From contig NZ_JACVCG010000004.1 of the NCBI RefSeq assembly GCF_016742135.1, positions 62,001 to 126,000 of the forward strand: 64,000 bases of DNA, given 5' to 3'. Below the pieces are notes generated by a model. That model saw only the letters and a list, made by a program, of their open reading frames with translations, had not been told where the DNA came from and made no database searches. The translations under genes were made by a program, and so were the position numbers. How positions within the stretch are numbered: position 1 is the stretch's first letter; each line of letters opens with the position of its first letter. Source of the stretch: Brevundimonas sp. Lineage in GTDB: Bacteria; Pseudomonadota; Alphaproteobacteria; Caulobacterales; Caulobacteraceae. Below are positions 1 to 6,809 of this stretch, piece after piece.

Positions 1-210
1 CGGTACGCCGAAGCGCATACGCAGGAAGCGGTCGAACACCTCAAGCTTCATGGCGTATTCGCGCAAGGGGCGTTCGCCACCCTCGGAATAGATGATGAAA
101 TTGGGCGTCTCGGCCTTCAGCCAGTCGGCGCGCGCCGGTGACGCGCCGGTGGCGACGGCCAGCAGAAGCGCGGCGGACAGGGCCAGGCCCAGACGTGTGA
201 TGATGCTCAT
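1..210 (-). CDS. exported protein of unknown function, N-terminal part (cut by window edge)
   Basis: The gene reads leftwards and leaves the window after 70 codons. It starts MSIITRLGLAL and has a clear Sec signal peptide: a positive n-region, a hydrophobic stretch LALSAALLLAVATG and an AxA-type cut near SPARA-DW. The mature part begins with WLKAETPNFIIYSEG, a start I associate with periplasmic tetratricopeptide or DUF1570-like proteins, but too little is present to assign a family. It probably acts in the periplasm. Confidence 0.7.
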   Translation of the reverse strand, partial: MSIITRLGLALSAALLLAVATGASPARADWLKAETPNFIIYSEGGERPLREYAMKLEVFDRFLRMRFGVP

Positions 211-285
211 GACCTGATGCTCCCCCGAACAGACCGTCAGGCTAAAGGGGAAAACAGGGGGGAGGCAAGCTTGGGTGTTTACGTC

Positions 286-693
286 TCAGGCTGCGAGGCG
301 GCCCCAGACGGCGCGATCCACGGCCGCGGCGTCGGGCTTTCCGCCCCGGGCGCGGGCATGGAGCTGGGAGAGGACCTCGTCCGGCAGGGCGCAGAATTGC
401 GGCTCGACCAGCGCCGGGTCACAGCCGACGGCAGGGGCAGCGAACAGGGCGGCGGTGATATCCGGACCCCGGTCGTGGATCAGCCAGGCCAGACGGCGTG
501 CCCGGGCCGGGTCGTTGCGATGCAGCAACGGGTCTTCGGCAAACAGTTCGCACCCCAGCTCCAGCAGATAGTCAAAGCCCAGCTTCTCGAACCGGCGCGC
601 GTCGGCGGGCGTGACCGGCGAGGCCTCGTCCAGATCGAAGACAACGTCGTTGAGAAGGAACAGCATAGGCACACCCACCATCACCAGGGTCAT
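286..693 (-). CDS. conserved hypothetical protein
   Basis: I do not recognise a family. The product is 135 residues, acidic and soluble, with the core LFLLNDVVFDLDEA followed by helical segments. An internal ATG at position 666, giving MLFLLNDVVF, may be the real start because the conserved-looking part begins there; neither start has a strong ribosome-binding site. Codon use matches the neighbours. It lies alone between the exported protein on its left and a DUF1491 gene on its right, all on the same strand. Confidence 0.55.
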   Translation of the reverse strand: MTLVMVGVPMLFLLNDVVFDLDEASPVTPADARRFEKLGFDYLLELGCELFAEDPLLHRNDPARARRLAWLIHDRGPDITAALFAAPAVGCDPALVEPQFCALPDEVLSQLHARARGGKPDAAAVDRAVWGRLAA

Positions 694-780
694 GATCGCC
701 CCGTTGTGATCACCCTAGCGGGCAGCGTTTGAGGTTCCGTTCCCGAACGCGGTTAAGCATTTACGACCAGCCTAACGCGG

Positions 781-1107
781 TCAGGCGACCTTCTCGGTGA
801 GGAAGTGACGGCCCTCGCGGTCCTCGATCTCGACCACCCAGAGGTCGCCGTCGAAGCGGGCCTGTCGCTCTATATAGGCGTCGATCTCGGACTCGACTTC
901 GGTGTCGAGGGGGCGCATCCACAGGGGCTGGCCGTCCGGTCCGGTCGCCTCGGAATAGAGGCGGGCGGTGCGGTTGGCGCTGTCATAGACCTTGACCAGA
1001 ACGGCACCCGCGCGTTCGTCGCCCTTGCGCGCAACCGTGGCGAAGGCCCCGCCCGACTGGGCCCGTCGGATCAGGGCCCCGACCCAGACATCGGTGGCGA
1101 GAAGCAA
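781..1107 (-). CDS. DUF1491 family protein
   Basis: A 108-residue protein. The opening LLATDVWVGALIRRAQ, the middle GAVLVKVYD and the end WVVEIEDREGRHFLTE match the DUF1491 family, small alphaproteobacterial proteins of unknown role. The start codon is TTG at 1105-1107, with AGGG eight bases upstream; no in-frame ATG lies close by. No signal peptide or membrane segment is visible, so it is probably cytoplasmic. Confidence 0.75.
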   Translation of the reverse strand: MLLATDVWVGALIRRAQSGGAFATVARKGDERAGAVLVKVYDSANRTARLYSEATGPDGQPLWMRPLDTEVESEIDAYIERQARFDGDLWVVEIEDREGRHFLTEKVA

Positions 1108-1163
1108 TTCGATAACCCTGCTTTGAAACCCGGCTGGAAGGTCTGAGCCTTAGGCTGCCGCCC

Positions 1164-2024
1164 ATGTCGAGGAAAGCACAGATTGGTCGTGCAGGGTCTG
1201 CCATGGCCATGGCGGTCGCCTTGCTGACTGCCGCCGGTCCTGTGGTGGCCGCAGGATCGGTGCCCTTCTATGAACGCAGCTTTGTGCTGGCGGCGCATGA
1301 ACGGTGCGGCCTGTTCAGCGCCGATCTGGGCGCGGCTCTGACGGTATCCACGCGGCAGGCGCGCAGCGCGGCGCTGCGGGCGGGAACCGAGACGGCCGAG
1401 GTCAACGCCACGGCGCGAAGGGCGCAGGCGAGGGCGGCCGCAGTCGCCTGCGACGACCCCGAACTGGCCATGGTGGCGGGCCGGGTCGAGACCGCCTTTG
1501 ACGGCTGGCGGCGCATTCCCTCACTGAGCTTTCCCGGGCTGAAGCAGCCCTGGCTGGCGGACCGGCGGGCCTATTCACAGGAGACCTGGGCACTCAGCCA
1601 GGCGTCGCACACCGGGGCCTCGCCGGTGCGGTTCGGCCAGACCTCGGCCCGGGGCGAGATGAAGGTGGTGGTGTCCTTCGTCGGGGCCCCGCGGCCCTAT
1701 GCGGCCCGCGTCGTGATGCGGGACACGGGCGTCATGGCGCGCCCCTGGCTGGGACGTGCCGGGGCGATGCCGCCCGCGCCCTCGCGCCGGGCGGTGATGG
1801 CCATGTCCCAGGCACCGGCGACGCGGATGCTGCTGGCTGCGGATCGCCGGGCCGGCGAGGTCTGGACCTTCCCCGCCAGCCTGGGCAGCCAGCTGGAGGG
1901 GCTGGATCCGCGCGAAGGATTCTGGGTCGAATTCCTGTTCCGCGACGGCAGTGTGGCGCGGGCGGCCTTTGAGGTCGGCGATGTCTCGGCGGGCCGGGCC
2001 TTCCTGCAGATGGGCACGCTCTAG
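1164..2024 (+). CDS. exported hypothetical protein (PMSR-like layout not recognised)
   Basis: A 286-residue protein with an N-terminal signal segment AMAMAVALLTAAGPVVAAG and predicted cleavage near residue 30. The mature part has two cysteines (HERCGLF and VACDDPE) that could form a disulphide, and an alanine/arginine-rich helical region, then a beta-rich C-terminal half (MKVVVSF, GFWVEFLFRDG). I recognise no family; it is probably periplasmic. Its TAG stop interlocks with the stop of the convergent kinase gene in the four-base CTAG at 2021-2024. Confidence 0.65.
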   Translation: MSRKAQIGRAGSAMAMAVALLTAAGPVVAAGSVPFYERSFVLAAHERCGLFSADLGAALTVSTRQARSAALRAGTETAEVNATARRAQARAAAVACDDPELAMVAGRVETAFDGWRRIPSLSFPGLKQPWLADRRAYSQETWALSQASHTGASPVRFGQTSARGEMKVVVSFVGAPRPYAARVVMRDTGVMARPWLGRAGAMPPAPSRRAVMAMSQAPATRMLLAADRRAGEVWTFPASLGSQLEGLDPREGFWVEFLFRDGSVARAAFEVGDVSAGRAFLQMGTL

Positions 2025-3730
2025 GTATCAGAGGCCGCCGGCGGGAAGGTAATGATCTCGGCACCCGGATGCTCGCCGGGACCCACCTGATGCTTGTGGA
2101 CCGGCAGGCGCACAGTCACGGCGGTGCCTTCGCCGAGAGTGCTCTCGATCGACAGCCGCCCGCCGTGCAGCTCGCTGAGGGCGCGGGCGAGCGACAGGCC
2201 AAGCCCCGTGCCCTGGGCGCGCTGGGCCTCGCCCCCGGCCTGTTCGAAGGGCCTGCCGAGCCGCTTCAGATCTTCCGGCGCGATGCCGGTTCCCGTGTCC
2301 GAGACGATCAGCTCCAGATAGGGGCCGATGCCCTCGACCGTCACCGTGACCGAGCCCTGGGCCGGGGTGAATTTGACCGCGTTTGACAGCAGGTTGAGGG
2401 CGATCTGCTTGAGGGCGCGGCGGTCGGCCTCGACCGTCACGGGCTCGGACGGCAGGACGGTCGACAGATTGACGCCGGACTCATCGGCCTGGGGCCGCAC
2501 CAGGGCCAGGGCGTCGGACAGGACCTCGCGCGCATCGAACCGCTCGATGCTGAGTTGATAGCGTTCCGCCTCGATCTTGGAGACGTCGAGCACGTCATTG
2601 ATCAGGTCCAGCAGGTGACCGCCCGCCGAATGGATCGACTCGGCATAGTCGGCATAGCGATCCGGCAGGGGGCCGAACAGGCTCTGGCGCATGATGTCGG
2701 CAAAGCCCAGCACGGCGTTCAGGGGCGTGCGCAGCTCGTGGCTCATGGTCGCGAGGAAGCGCGACTTGGAGCGGCTGGTGGCCTCGGCCTCGGCGCGGGC
2801 GGTGTCCAGGGCGACCTCGCGGACATAGGCATCGGTAGCGTCGAAGGCCTGGGCGATCAGGCGCGGTTCGCCGTCCGGATTGTCCATGCGCCGGACCAGA
2901 AGGGCGATGCGGCGATCCAGGGCCTTGCGCGGGGTGAAGCGGATCTGGGCCTCGCCGCCCGCCCCCGCGCGATTGAGTGCGGCCATCAGAATCTGGCGAT
3001 CCGGCGCATGGACGGCCGCCATCAGCCCTTCGTCCAGCAGGGGGGCAACCGGCAGGGGCTGGGGCGGGACGCCGTAGGCCGCCAGCACCCGCCCGGTGCC
3101 GTCGAGAACAAGGGTCAGGCCGGGCTGGGCCGACAGCACGGTTTCGACCCGGGCGACCGAGGTCAGGGCCTCACTCAGATCATGCTCGCGTCGGCTCCAG
3201 GCCAGTTGCAGGGCGACGGCGGTGGCCGCCGCCGCCGACACGGCCGAGAAGGCCGCTGTAAAGGGCAGGGTGATCGCCGCTGCGTCGCCGACAAGGACCG
3301 CGCCCATGCCGATCAGGGCCGAGAGGGCCGAGGCGCCCGTGCCCAGCAGGGCCAGCTTCAGCCCCCCCGGCCGTCCGCCGCCCAGCAAAAGGCCCGCCAC
3401 GACCGGCATCAGCAGATAGCCCGACAGGCTGCCGCCCACGCCGCCAGAGAGGAGAGCGGTCACCGCGGCGGCCAGCGACCAGATGCCCAGCACACCGAGG
3501 CGGGCCCGGGCACCGTCCCGCCACAGCAGGGTCAGACCGGCCAGACCCGGAACCGCCATGGCCAGCATGCCGAAGAAGGCGGGTCCGCTGAGCCCTGGCC
3601 CCGGCTCGATCACGCGCAGGGCCAGCGCCGCCAATGCCGTCACCACCGCCCAGGCCGCGTGCGAGGCGGTCAGGGCGGGCAGATCGCCGGGATGGCGACC
3701 GTTCCGGACGGGAGGGGCGGGAGGCGGCAA
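2021..3730 (-). CDS. divJ: DivJ-like membrane sensor histidine kinase
   Basis: A hybrid-free histidine kinase of 569 residues. About six hydrophobic segments span residues 20-180, then comes a PAS-like stretch (about 195-300) and a HisKA domain with SHELRTPLNAVLGFADIM; the phospho-accepting His is residue 331. The ATPase follows, with NLLSNAVKF, DTGTGIAPED and GTGLGLSLA. The order, and details such as LFGPLPDRYA and LLDLINDVLDVSKIEAER, match Caulobacter DivJ, which phosphorylates DivK and PleD at the stalked pole and so acts upstream of CtrA. I choose the TTG at 3728-3730, with GGAA just upstream; further upstream the frame overlaps sufE. DivJ rather than PleC is an inference from topology and motif similarity. 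Confidence 0.75.
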   Translation of the reverse strand: MPPPAPPVRNGRHPGDLPALTASHAAWAVVTALAALALRVIEPGPGLSGPAFFGMLAMAVPGLAGLTLLWRDGARARLGVLGIWSLAAAVTALLSGGVGGSLSGYLLMPVVAGLLLGGGRPGGLKLALLGTGASALSALIGMGAVLVGDAAAITLPFTAAFSAVSAAAATAVALQLAWSRREHDLSEALTSVARVETVLSAQPGLTLVLDGTGRVLAAYGVPPQPLPVAPLLDEGLMAAVHAPDRQILMAALNRAGAGGEAQIRFTPRKALDRRIALLVRRMDNPDGEPRLIAQAFDATDAYVREVALDTARAEAEATSRSKSRFLATMSHELRTPLNAVLGFADIMRQSLFGPLPDRYADYAESIHSAGGHLLDLINDVLDVSKIEAERYQLSIERFDAREVLSDALALVRPQADESGVNLSTVLPSEPVTVEADRRALKQIALNLLSNAVKFTPAQGSVTVTVEGIGPYLELIVSDTGTGIAPEDLKRLGRPFEQAGGEAQRAQGTGLGLSLARALSELHGGRLSIESTLGEGTAVTVRLPVHKHQVGPGEHPGAEIITFPPAASDT

Positions 3731-3937
3731 GAGGGTTCCGACTGGGTAAACGGGGCGGTGGTCACAGGCTGGGGCTTCCAACCTACTGGTCGGGGCGATT
3801 CCCTGCGAGGCCGCTCCCGTGTCAGGGGATTGGCCGACAGGGGACGGGCGCAGAAAACTGGGGAGCGACGGGCCGTTAACGATTAACGCCGGGGTGTCGC
3901 ATTGCCCCGGGCGGTCGTCATGCCTATTCGAGGCAGC

Positions 3938-4381
3938 ATGGCCGCGACGCGCACCCCCCCCGCCGAGACCCTGGACGAAGCCCTGGCCGGGTTGCAGGAG
4001 TCCTTCGACCTTCTGGGCGATTGGGAGGAGCGCCTGGCCTATGTGATCGAACTGGGCCAGGGGCTGGAGCCCCTGCCGGAGGCGGACCGCCTCGACGCCA
4101 ATCTGGTGCCGGGCTGCGCCGCCCGGGTGTGGCTGGCGGTCGAGGACGCCGACGATCGGCTGTGGTTCCGGGCGGATTCCGACAGCGCCATCTCCAAGGG
4201 CAATATCGCCCTGTTGCTGGGCCTCTATTCCGGGCGGACGCGGGACGAAATTCTGGGCTTTGACGCCCGGGCGGCGCTCGACTCCCTGGGCCTGCCGCAG
4301 GCCCTGACCCGCCAGCGCGCCAATGGGCTGAACCAGATGGTCGGCCGGATCCGCGAGGCCGCGCTGGCCCCGGCTGGCTGA
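3938..4381 (+). CDS. sufE: SufE family protein (cysteine desulfurase sulfur acceptor)
   Basis: SufE takes the persulfide sulfur from the cysteine desulfurase SufS and passes it to the SufBCD scaffold for iron-sulfur cluster assembly in the cytoplasm. The fold is recognisable: DEALAGLQESFDLLGDWEERLAYVIELG, the acceptor loop VPGCAARVW (Cys60) and the C-terminal helices LDSLGLPQALTRQRANGL. The start MAATRTPP gives about 147 residues, normal for the family; in-frame ATGs at 3902 and 3920 are possible. It is divergent from the DivJ-like gene across a short gap with two TTAA tetramers (3876, 3883). Confidence 0.88.
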   Translation: MAATRTPPAETLDEALAGLQESFDLLGDWEERLAYVIELGQGLEPLPEADRLDANLVPGCAARVWLAVEDADDRLWFRADSDSAISKGNIALLLGLYSGRTRDEILGFDARAALDSLGLPQALTRQRANGLNQMVGRIREAALAPAG

Positions 4382-4466
4382 GGCGGGTTTGGACTGTCCG
4401 GCCAATTCAGACAGTGAAAAACTACCGTCTGAACCGTCTGAACCGTCTGAAATGGCATCATGCGGC

Positions 4467-5183
4467 TCACCCGGTTCCATAGTGCTCCGCCAGCGCCTGC
4501 AAGGCGTGTTTGAGGACGGTCTTGCCCTGGCGGCGGCGCAGGCCCAGCTGGCCCTCGGCGGCTTGAAGGGCCGAACCCCGGATGCACACGGCCTCGAGCA
4601 TGGCGGCGAGGCGCGGGCCGGCGGCCTCGAGCGCCCGGGCCACGCGGCGACCGGCAGCCAGCGCGGCCTCGCCCGGCTCGACCCGGGCGGCCGTACCCGC
4701 CCCCGAGCGGGGCAGGGCGTCCCACCTCTGGGTCAGGGACGGGCCCTTCATGGCCAGTTCGGCATCGCGGGTCAGGCGCAGTCCGGCTGCGACCTCCAGG
4801 GGCGTCAGCCAGGGACGCCCGGCGGCATCCTTGCGCCGGGCCAGCCAGGCGATGGCGCTGTCGCCCAGATTGACCCGCACCGGCAGGGTGGTGCCATCGG
4901 GCAGGGTGCGGGTTTCGATGGCGTCGATGCGGCCGGGAGCTCCGCCAGCCTGACCCGGGCGGTCAGCCCCCGCAGCCCGGCGGGCCTGAAAGCCGCCCCC
5001 CTTTCGCATCGCCAGACCCGGGTCACGGGCCAGAGCGGTGAACTCGGCCTCGTCCAGCCGCAGAACCACCCGGGCGCGGCGGTCGGGCAGGATACGCAGG
5101 ACATAGACCCCCGGCGTGGTGGCTTCGATCCAGCCGCCCTTGTCGAGCAGCAGGCGGCGGGCGCGGTCGGTGCGAAGGCTCAT
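4467..5183 (-). CDS. DUF6456 domain-containing protein
   Basis: A 238-residue basic protein. The C-terminal two-thirds fits DUF6456, an alphaproteobacterial domain of unknown function: VNLGDSAIAWLARRKDAAG, WLTPLEVAAGLRL, and the terminal HALQALAEHYG. The N-terminus (RRLLLDKGGWIEATTPGVY) looks like a separate small module. Its start overlaps the end of the upstream HTH gene by four bases (ATGA), so the two are translationally coupled. A DNA-related role is plausible from context only. Confidence 0.75.
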   Translation of the reverse strand: MSLRTDRARRLLLDKGGWIEATTPGVYVLRILPDRRARVVLRLDEAEFTALARDPGLAMRKGGGFQARRAAGADRPGQAGGAPGRIDAIETRTLPDGTTLPVRVNLGDSAIAWLARRKDAAGRPWLTPLEVAAGLRLTRDAELAMKGPSLTQRWDALPRSGAGTAARVEPGEAALAAGRRVARALEAAGPRLAAMLEAVCIRGSALQAAEGQLGLRRRQGKTVLKHALQALAEHYGTG

Positions 5184-5536
5184 CGCGGCAGGACCACCGG
5201 GGCGTCGCCCAGCAGGGTGCGGGTGAAGTCTTCGAGCCGGTCCAGCAGGGCATCCAGGGCCGGGCGGTCGCGCGCGTCCTCGGCCCAGCGGCAGGCCCCG
5301 GCCACGGTGGCGCGGTTGACGCCGTAAGCATGGCCGACCCGTTCCAGCGGCCAGCCATAGGCGACGTGAGCCAGATAGAAGGCCAGCCAGCGGGCCCGGC
5401 AGGCCGGAGGCGGCAGGCGATCGGAGCTGGCCATCTGTTCGGCGCTGACGCCGGTGCAGGCGGCGATCAGGTGGAGGGCCAGTCCCGCGCGAATGCGGTC
5501 GGCCTCCGTCACGGGAACGCGGTAGGTGCGGGTCAT
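5180..5536 (-). CDS. helix-turn-helix protein resembling DnaA domain IV
   Basis: A 118-residue protein. Residues about 55-100 (AFYLAHVAYGWPLERVGHAYGVNRATVAGACRWAEDARD) follow the pattern of the DNA-binding domain IV of DnaA, with VNRATVAGACR at the place of the GGRDHTTVLHA-type signature. There is no AAA+ ATPase, so this is a stand-alone DNA-binding protein and not an initiator. AAGGAT precedes the ATG. It lies upstream of and overlaps the DUF6456 gene, and is divergent from ctrA across 379 bases. An 18-bp palindrome (5594-5611) just upstream could be its own operator. Confidence 0.7.
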   Translation of the reverse strand: MTRTYRVPVTEADRIRAGLALHLIAACTGVSAEQMASSDRLPPPACRARWLAFYLAHVAYGWPLERVGHAYGVNRATVAGACRWAEDARDRPALDALLDRLEDFTRTLLGDAPVVLPR

Positions 5537-5593
5537 GGCAAATCCTTTCTCTCAGGGAACAGACCGGCAGGATGAGGCCGCGCCCCGGTCGAT

Positions 5594-5611
5594 ATAGGAA
5601 TTAATACCTAT
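5594..5611. promoter_or_regulatory. 18-bp palindrome, candidate operator of the HTH/DUF6456 genes
   Basis: ATAGG-AATTAATA-CCTAT is palindromic except for one mismatched pair. It lies 58-75 bases upstream of the HTH start and is strikingly AT-rich for this genome. Autoregulation is an inference. Confidence 0.35.
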
Positions 5612-5754
5612 TAAACGTCAGAATGGGACGTAGGGGTCGATGAGGACGGGGATCGGCTGTTGCGCGATTGGCGACCCGGAGCCATCCGGCTGGCCGCCGA
5701 CAGGGCCCGGCAGCAGGCGTTCTGATCGCGCCGGCAAAGAAATATCGTCGTCTT

Positions 5755-5799
5755 GACTCAGGGACTCTCGACGGCGATTCGCAAATCAGCCTACGATTC
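5755..5799. promoter_or_regulatory. cluster of four CcrM (GANTC) methylation sites in the ctrA promoter region
   Basis: GACTC at 5755-5759 and 5763-5767, GATTC at 5776-5780 and 5795-5799. At this base composition one site per roughly 330 bases is expected by chance. CcrM methylation state is known to gate ctrA P1 in Caulobacter. Confidence 0.7.
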
Positions 5800-5816
5800 G
5801 CCTCAATGGAGTGGCG

Positions 5817-5847
5817 TTAACTGTTCTTAAGGTTTTGAACCGTTAAC
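5817..5847 (+). promoter_or_regulatory. TTAA-type candidate CtrA sites before ctrA
   Basis: TTAA at 5817-5820 and 5827-5830 are separated by six bases, one short of the usual TTAA-N7-TTAA, and a third TTAAC lies at 5843-5847. They are 70-100 bases upstream of ctrA, as expected for an autoregulated P2. Confidence 0.5.
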
Positions 5848-5915
5848 GTGGGAACAAGGTTACCTGTGCGTGCAGCGACAGGGCCATAGTCAAGCTTTGC
5901 CGCGGAGGGGCACAT

Positions 5916-6623
5916 ATGCGCGTCCTGTTGATTGAAGACGATCACGCAACAGCCCAGAGCATTGAGCTTATGCTCAAGTCTGAGGGGTTCAATGTCTACA
6001 CCACCGATCTGGGTGAGGAAGGCATCGATCTGGGCAAGATCTATGACTACGACCTGATCCTTCTGGACCTGAACCTGCCCGACATGAACGGCATTGAGGT
6101 GCTGCGTCAGCTGCGCGTCGGCAAGGTCAATACGCCGGTCATGATCCTGTCGGGAACCAGCGAGATCGAGACCAAGGTCAAGACGTTCGGCGGCGGCGCC
6201 GACGACTATATGACCAAGCCCTTCCACAAGGACGAACTGGTCGCCCGCGTGCACGCCGTGGTGCGTCGCTCAAAGGGGCATGCCCAGGCCATCATCCACA
6301 CCGGCGAGATCGCCGTGAACCTGGATGCCAAGACGGTCGAGGTCGACGGGCACCGCGTGCACCTGACCGGCAAGGAATATCAGATGCTGGAGCTGCTCTC
6401 GCTCCGCAAGGGCACGACGCTCACCAAGGAAATGTTCCTGAACCACCTGTACGGCGGCATGGACGAGCCCGAGCTGAAGATCATCGACGTCTTTATCTGC
6501 AAGCTGCGCAAGAAGCTGGCGACGGCGGCCAACGGCAAGCACTATATCGAAACCGTCTGGGGCCGTGGCTATGTGCTGCGCGACCCGCAGGAAGGCACCG
6601 GCTCGGTCAGCGCCGCCGCCTGA
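5916..6623 (+). CDS. ctrA: cell-cycle master response regulator CtrA
   Basis: CtrA is the essential OmpR-type regulator that silences the replication origin in swarmer cells and activates flagellar, pilus, division and methylase genes. The 235 residues contain a receiver domain (acidic pocket IEDDH, phospho-acceptor Asp51 in LILLDLNLP, conserved Lys in MTKPFHK) and a winged-helix domain (about 125-225) with [14 protein letters not shown] and [14 protein letters not shown]. It ends in Ala-Ala-Ala, like the hydrophobic C-terminal tag needed for ClpXP turnover in Caulobacter. GGAGGGG lies six bases before the ATG. A rho-independent terminator follows. Confidence 0.98.
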   Translation: MRVLLIEDDHATAQSIELMLKSEGFNVYTTDLGEEGIDLGKIYDYDLILLDLNLPDMNGIEVLRQLRVGKVNTPVMILSGTSEIETKVKTFGGGADDYMTKPFHKDELVARVHAVVRRSKGHAQAIIHTGEIAVNLDAKTVEVDGHRVHLTGKEYQMLELLSLRKGTTLTKEMFLNHLYGGMDEPELKIIDVFICKLRKKLATAANGKHYIETVWGRGYVLRDPQEGTGSVSAAA

Positions 6624-6649
6624 TCGGGATCGATCATAACGCCATCAAG

Positions 6650-6679
6650 ACGCCCGTCGGGACACCGGCGGGCGTTTTT
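6650..6679 (+). terminator. rho-independent terminator of ctrA
   Basis: The 11-bp stem ACGCCCGTCGG / CCGGCGGGCGT (one G-U pair) has the tetraloop GACA and is followed by TTTTTG. It starts 27 bases after the ctrA stop. Confidence 0.85.
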
Positions 6680-6778
6680 GCATGGGCGATGTGGTCGTCC
6701 CGACGCCGCGCGGGTCTGCTTTTCCCCAGGGCGGGTGGCCCGGAAGGTTTGAGTGTGCGACCGTCTCGGCTATGACGG

Positions 6779-6792
6779 TGTAACCGATTACA
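6779..6792 (+). promoter_or_regulatory. LacI-family-type operator before the GH3 gene
   Basis: TGTAACCGATTACA is a 14-bp near-palindrome (arms TGTAA/TTACA, central CG), the shape of LacI-family operators. It ends 17 bases before the ATG at 6810, so it should overlap the promoter or transcript start and argues against an upstream start at 6753. No LacI-type regulator gene is in the window. Confidence 0.6.
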
Positions 6793-6809
6793 CGCGAGAT
6801 GCCCGACTG

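Larger units (their letters stand above)
5537..5915. promoter_or_regulatory. divergent regulatory region between HTH gene and ctrA
   Basis: This 379-base gap contains no gene. It holds an 18-bp imperfect palindrome at 5594-5611, TTAA-N6-TTAA at 5601-5614, four GANTC sites at 5755, 5763, 5776 and 5795, a second TTAA-N6-TTAA at 5817-5830, and a TTAAC at 5843. In Caulobacter ctrA is driven by a GANTC-containing P1, controlled by CcrM methylation, and a P2 autoactivated by CtrA; the layout here is consistent with both. Confidence 0.65.

Noticed and set aside
2555..3886. Open frame of about 440 codons on the plus strand opposite the DivJ-like kinase
   Set aside because: Composition is Gly/Arg/Gln/His-rich shadow sequence; the kinase motifs on the minus strand are decisive.
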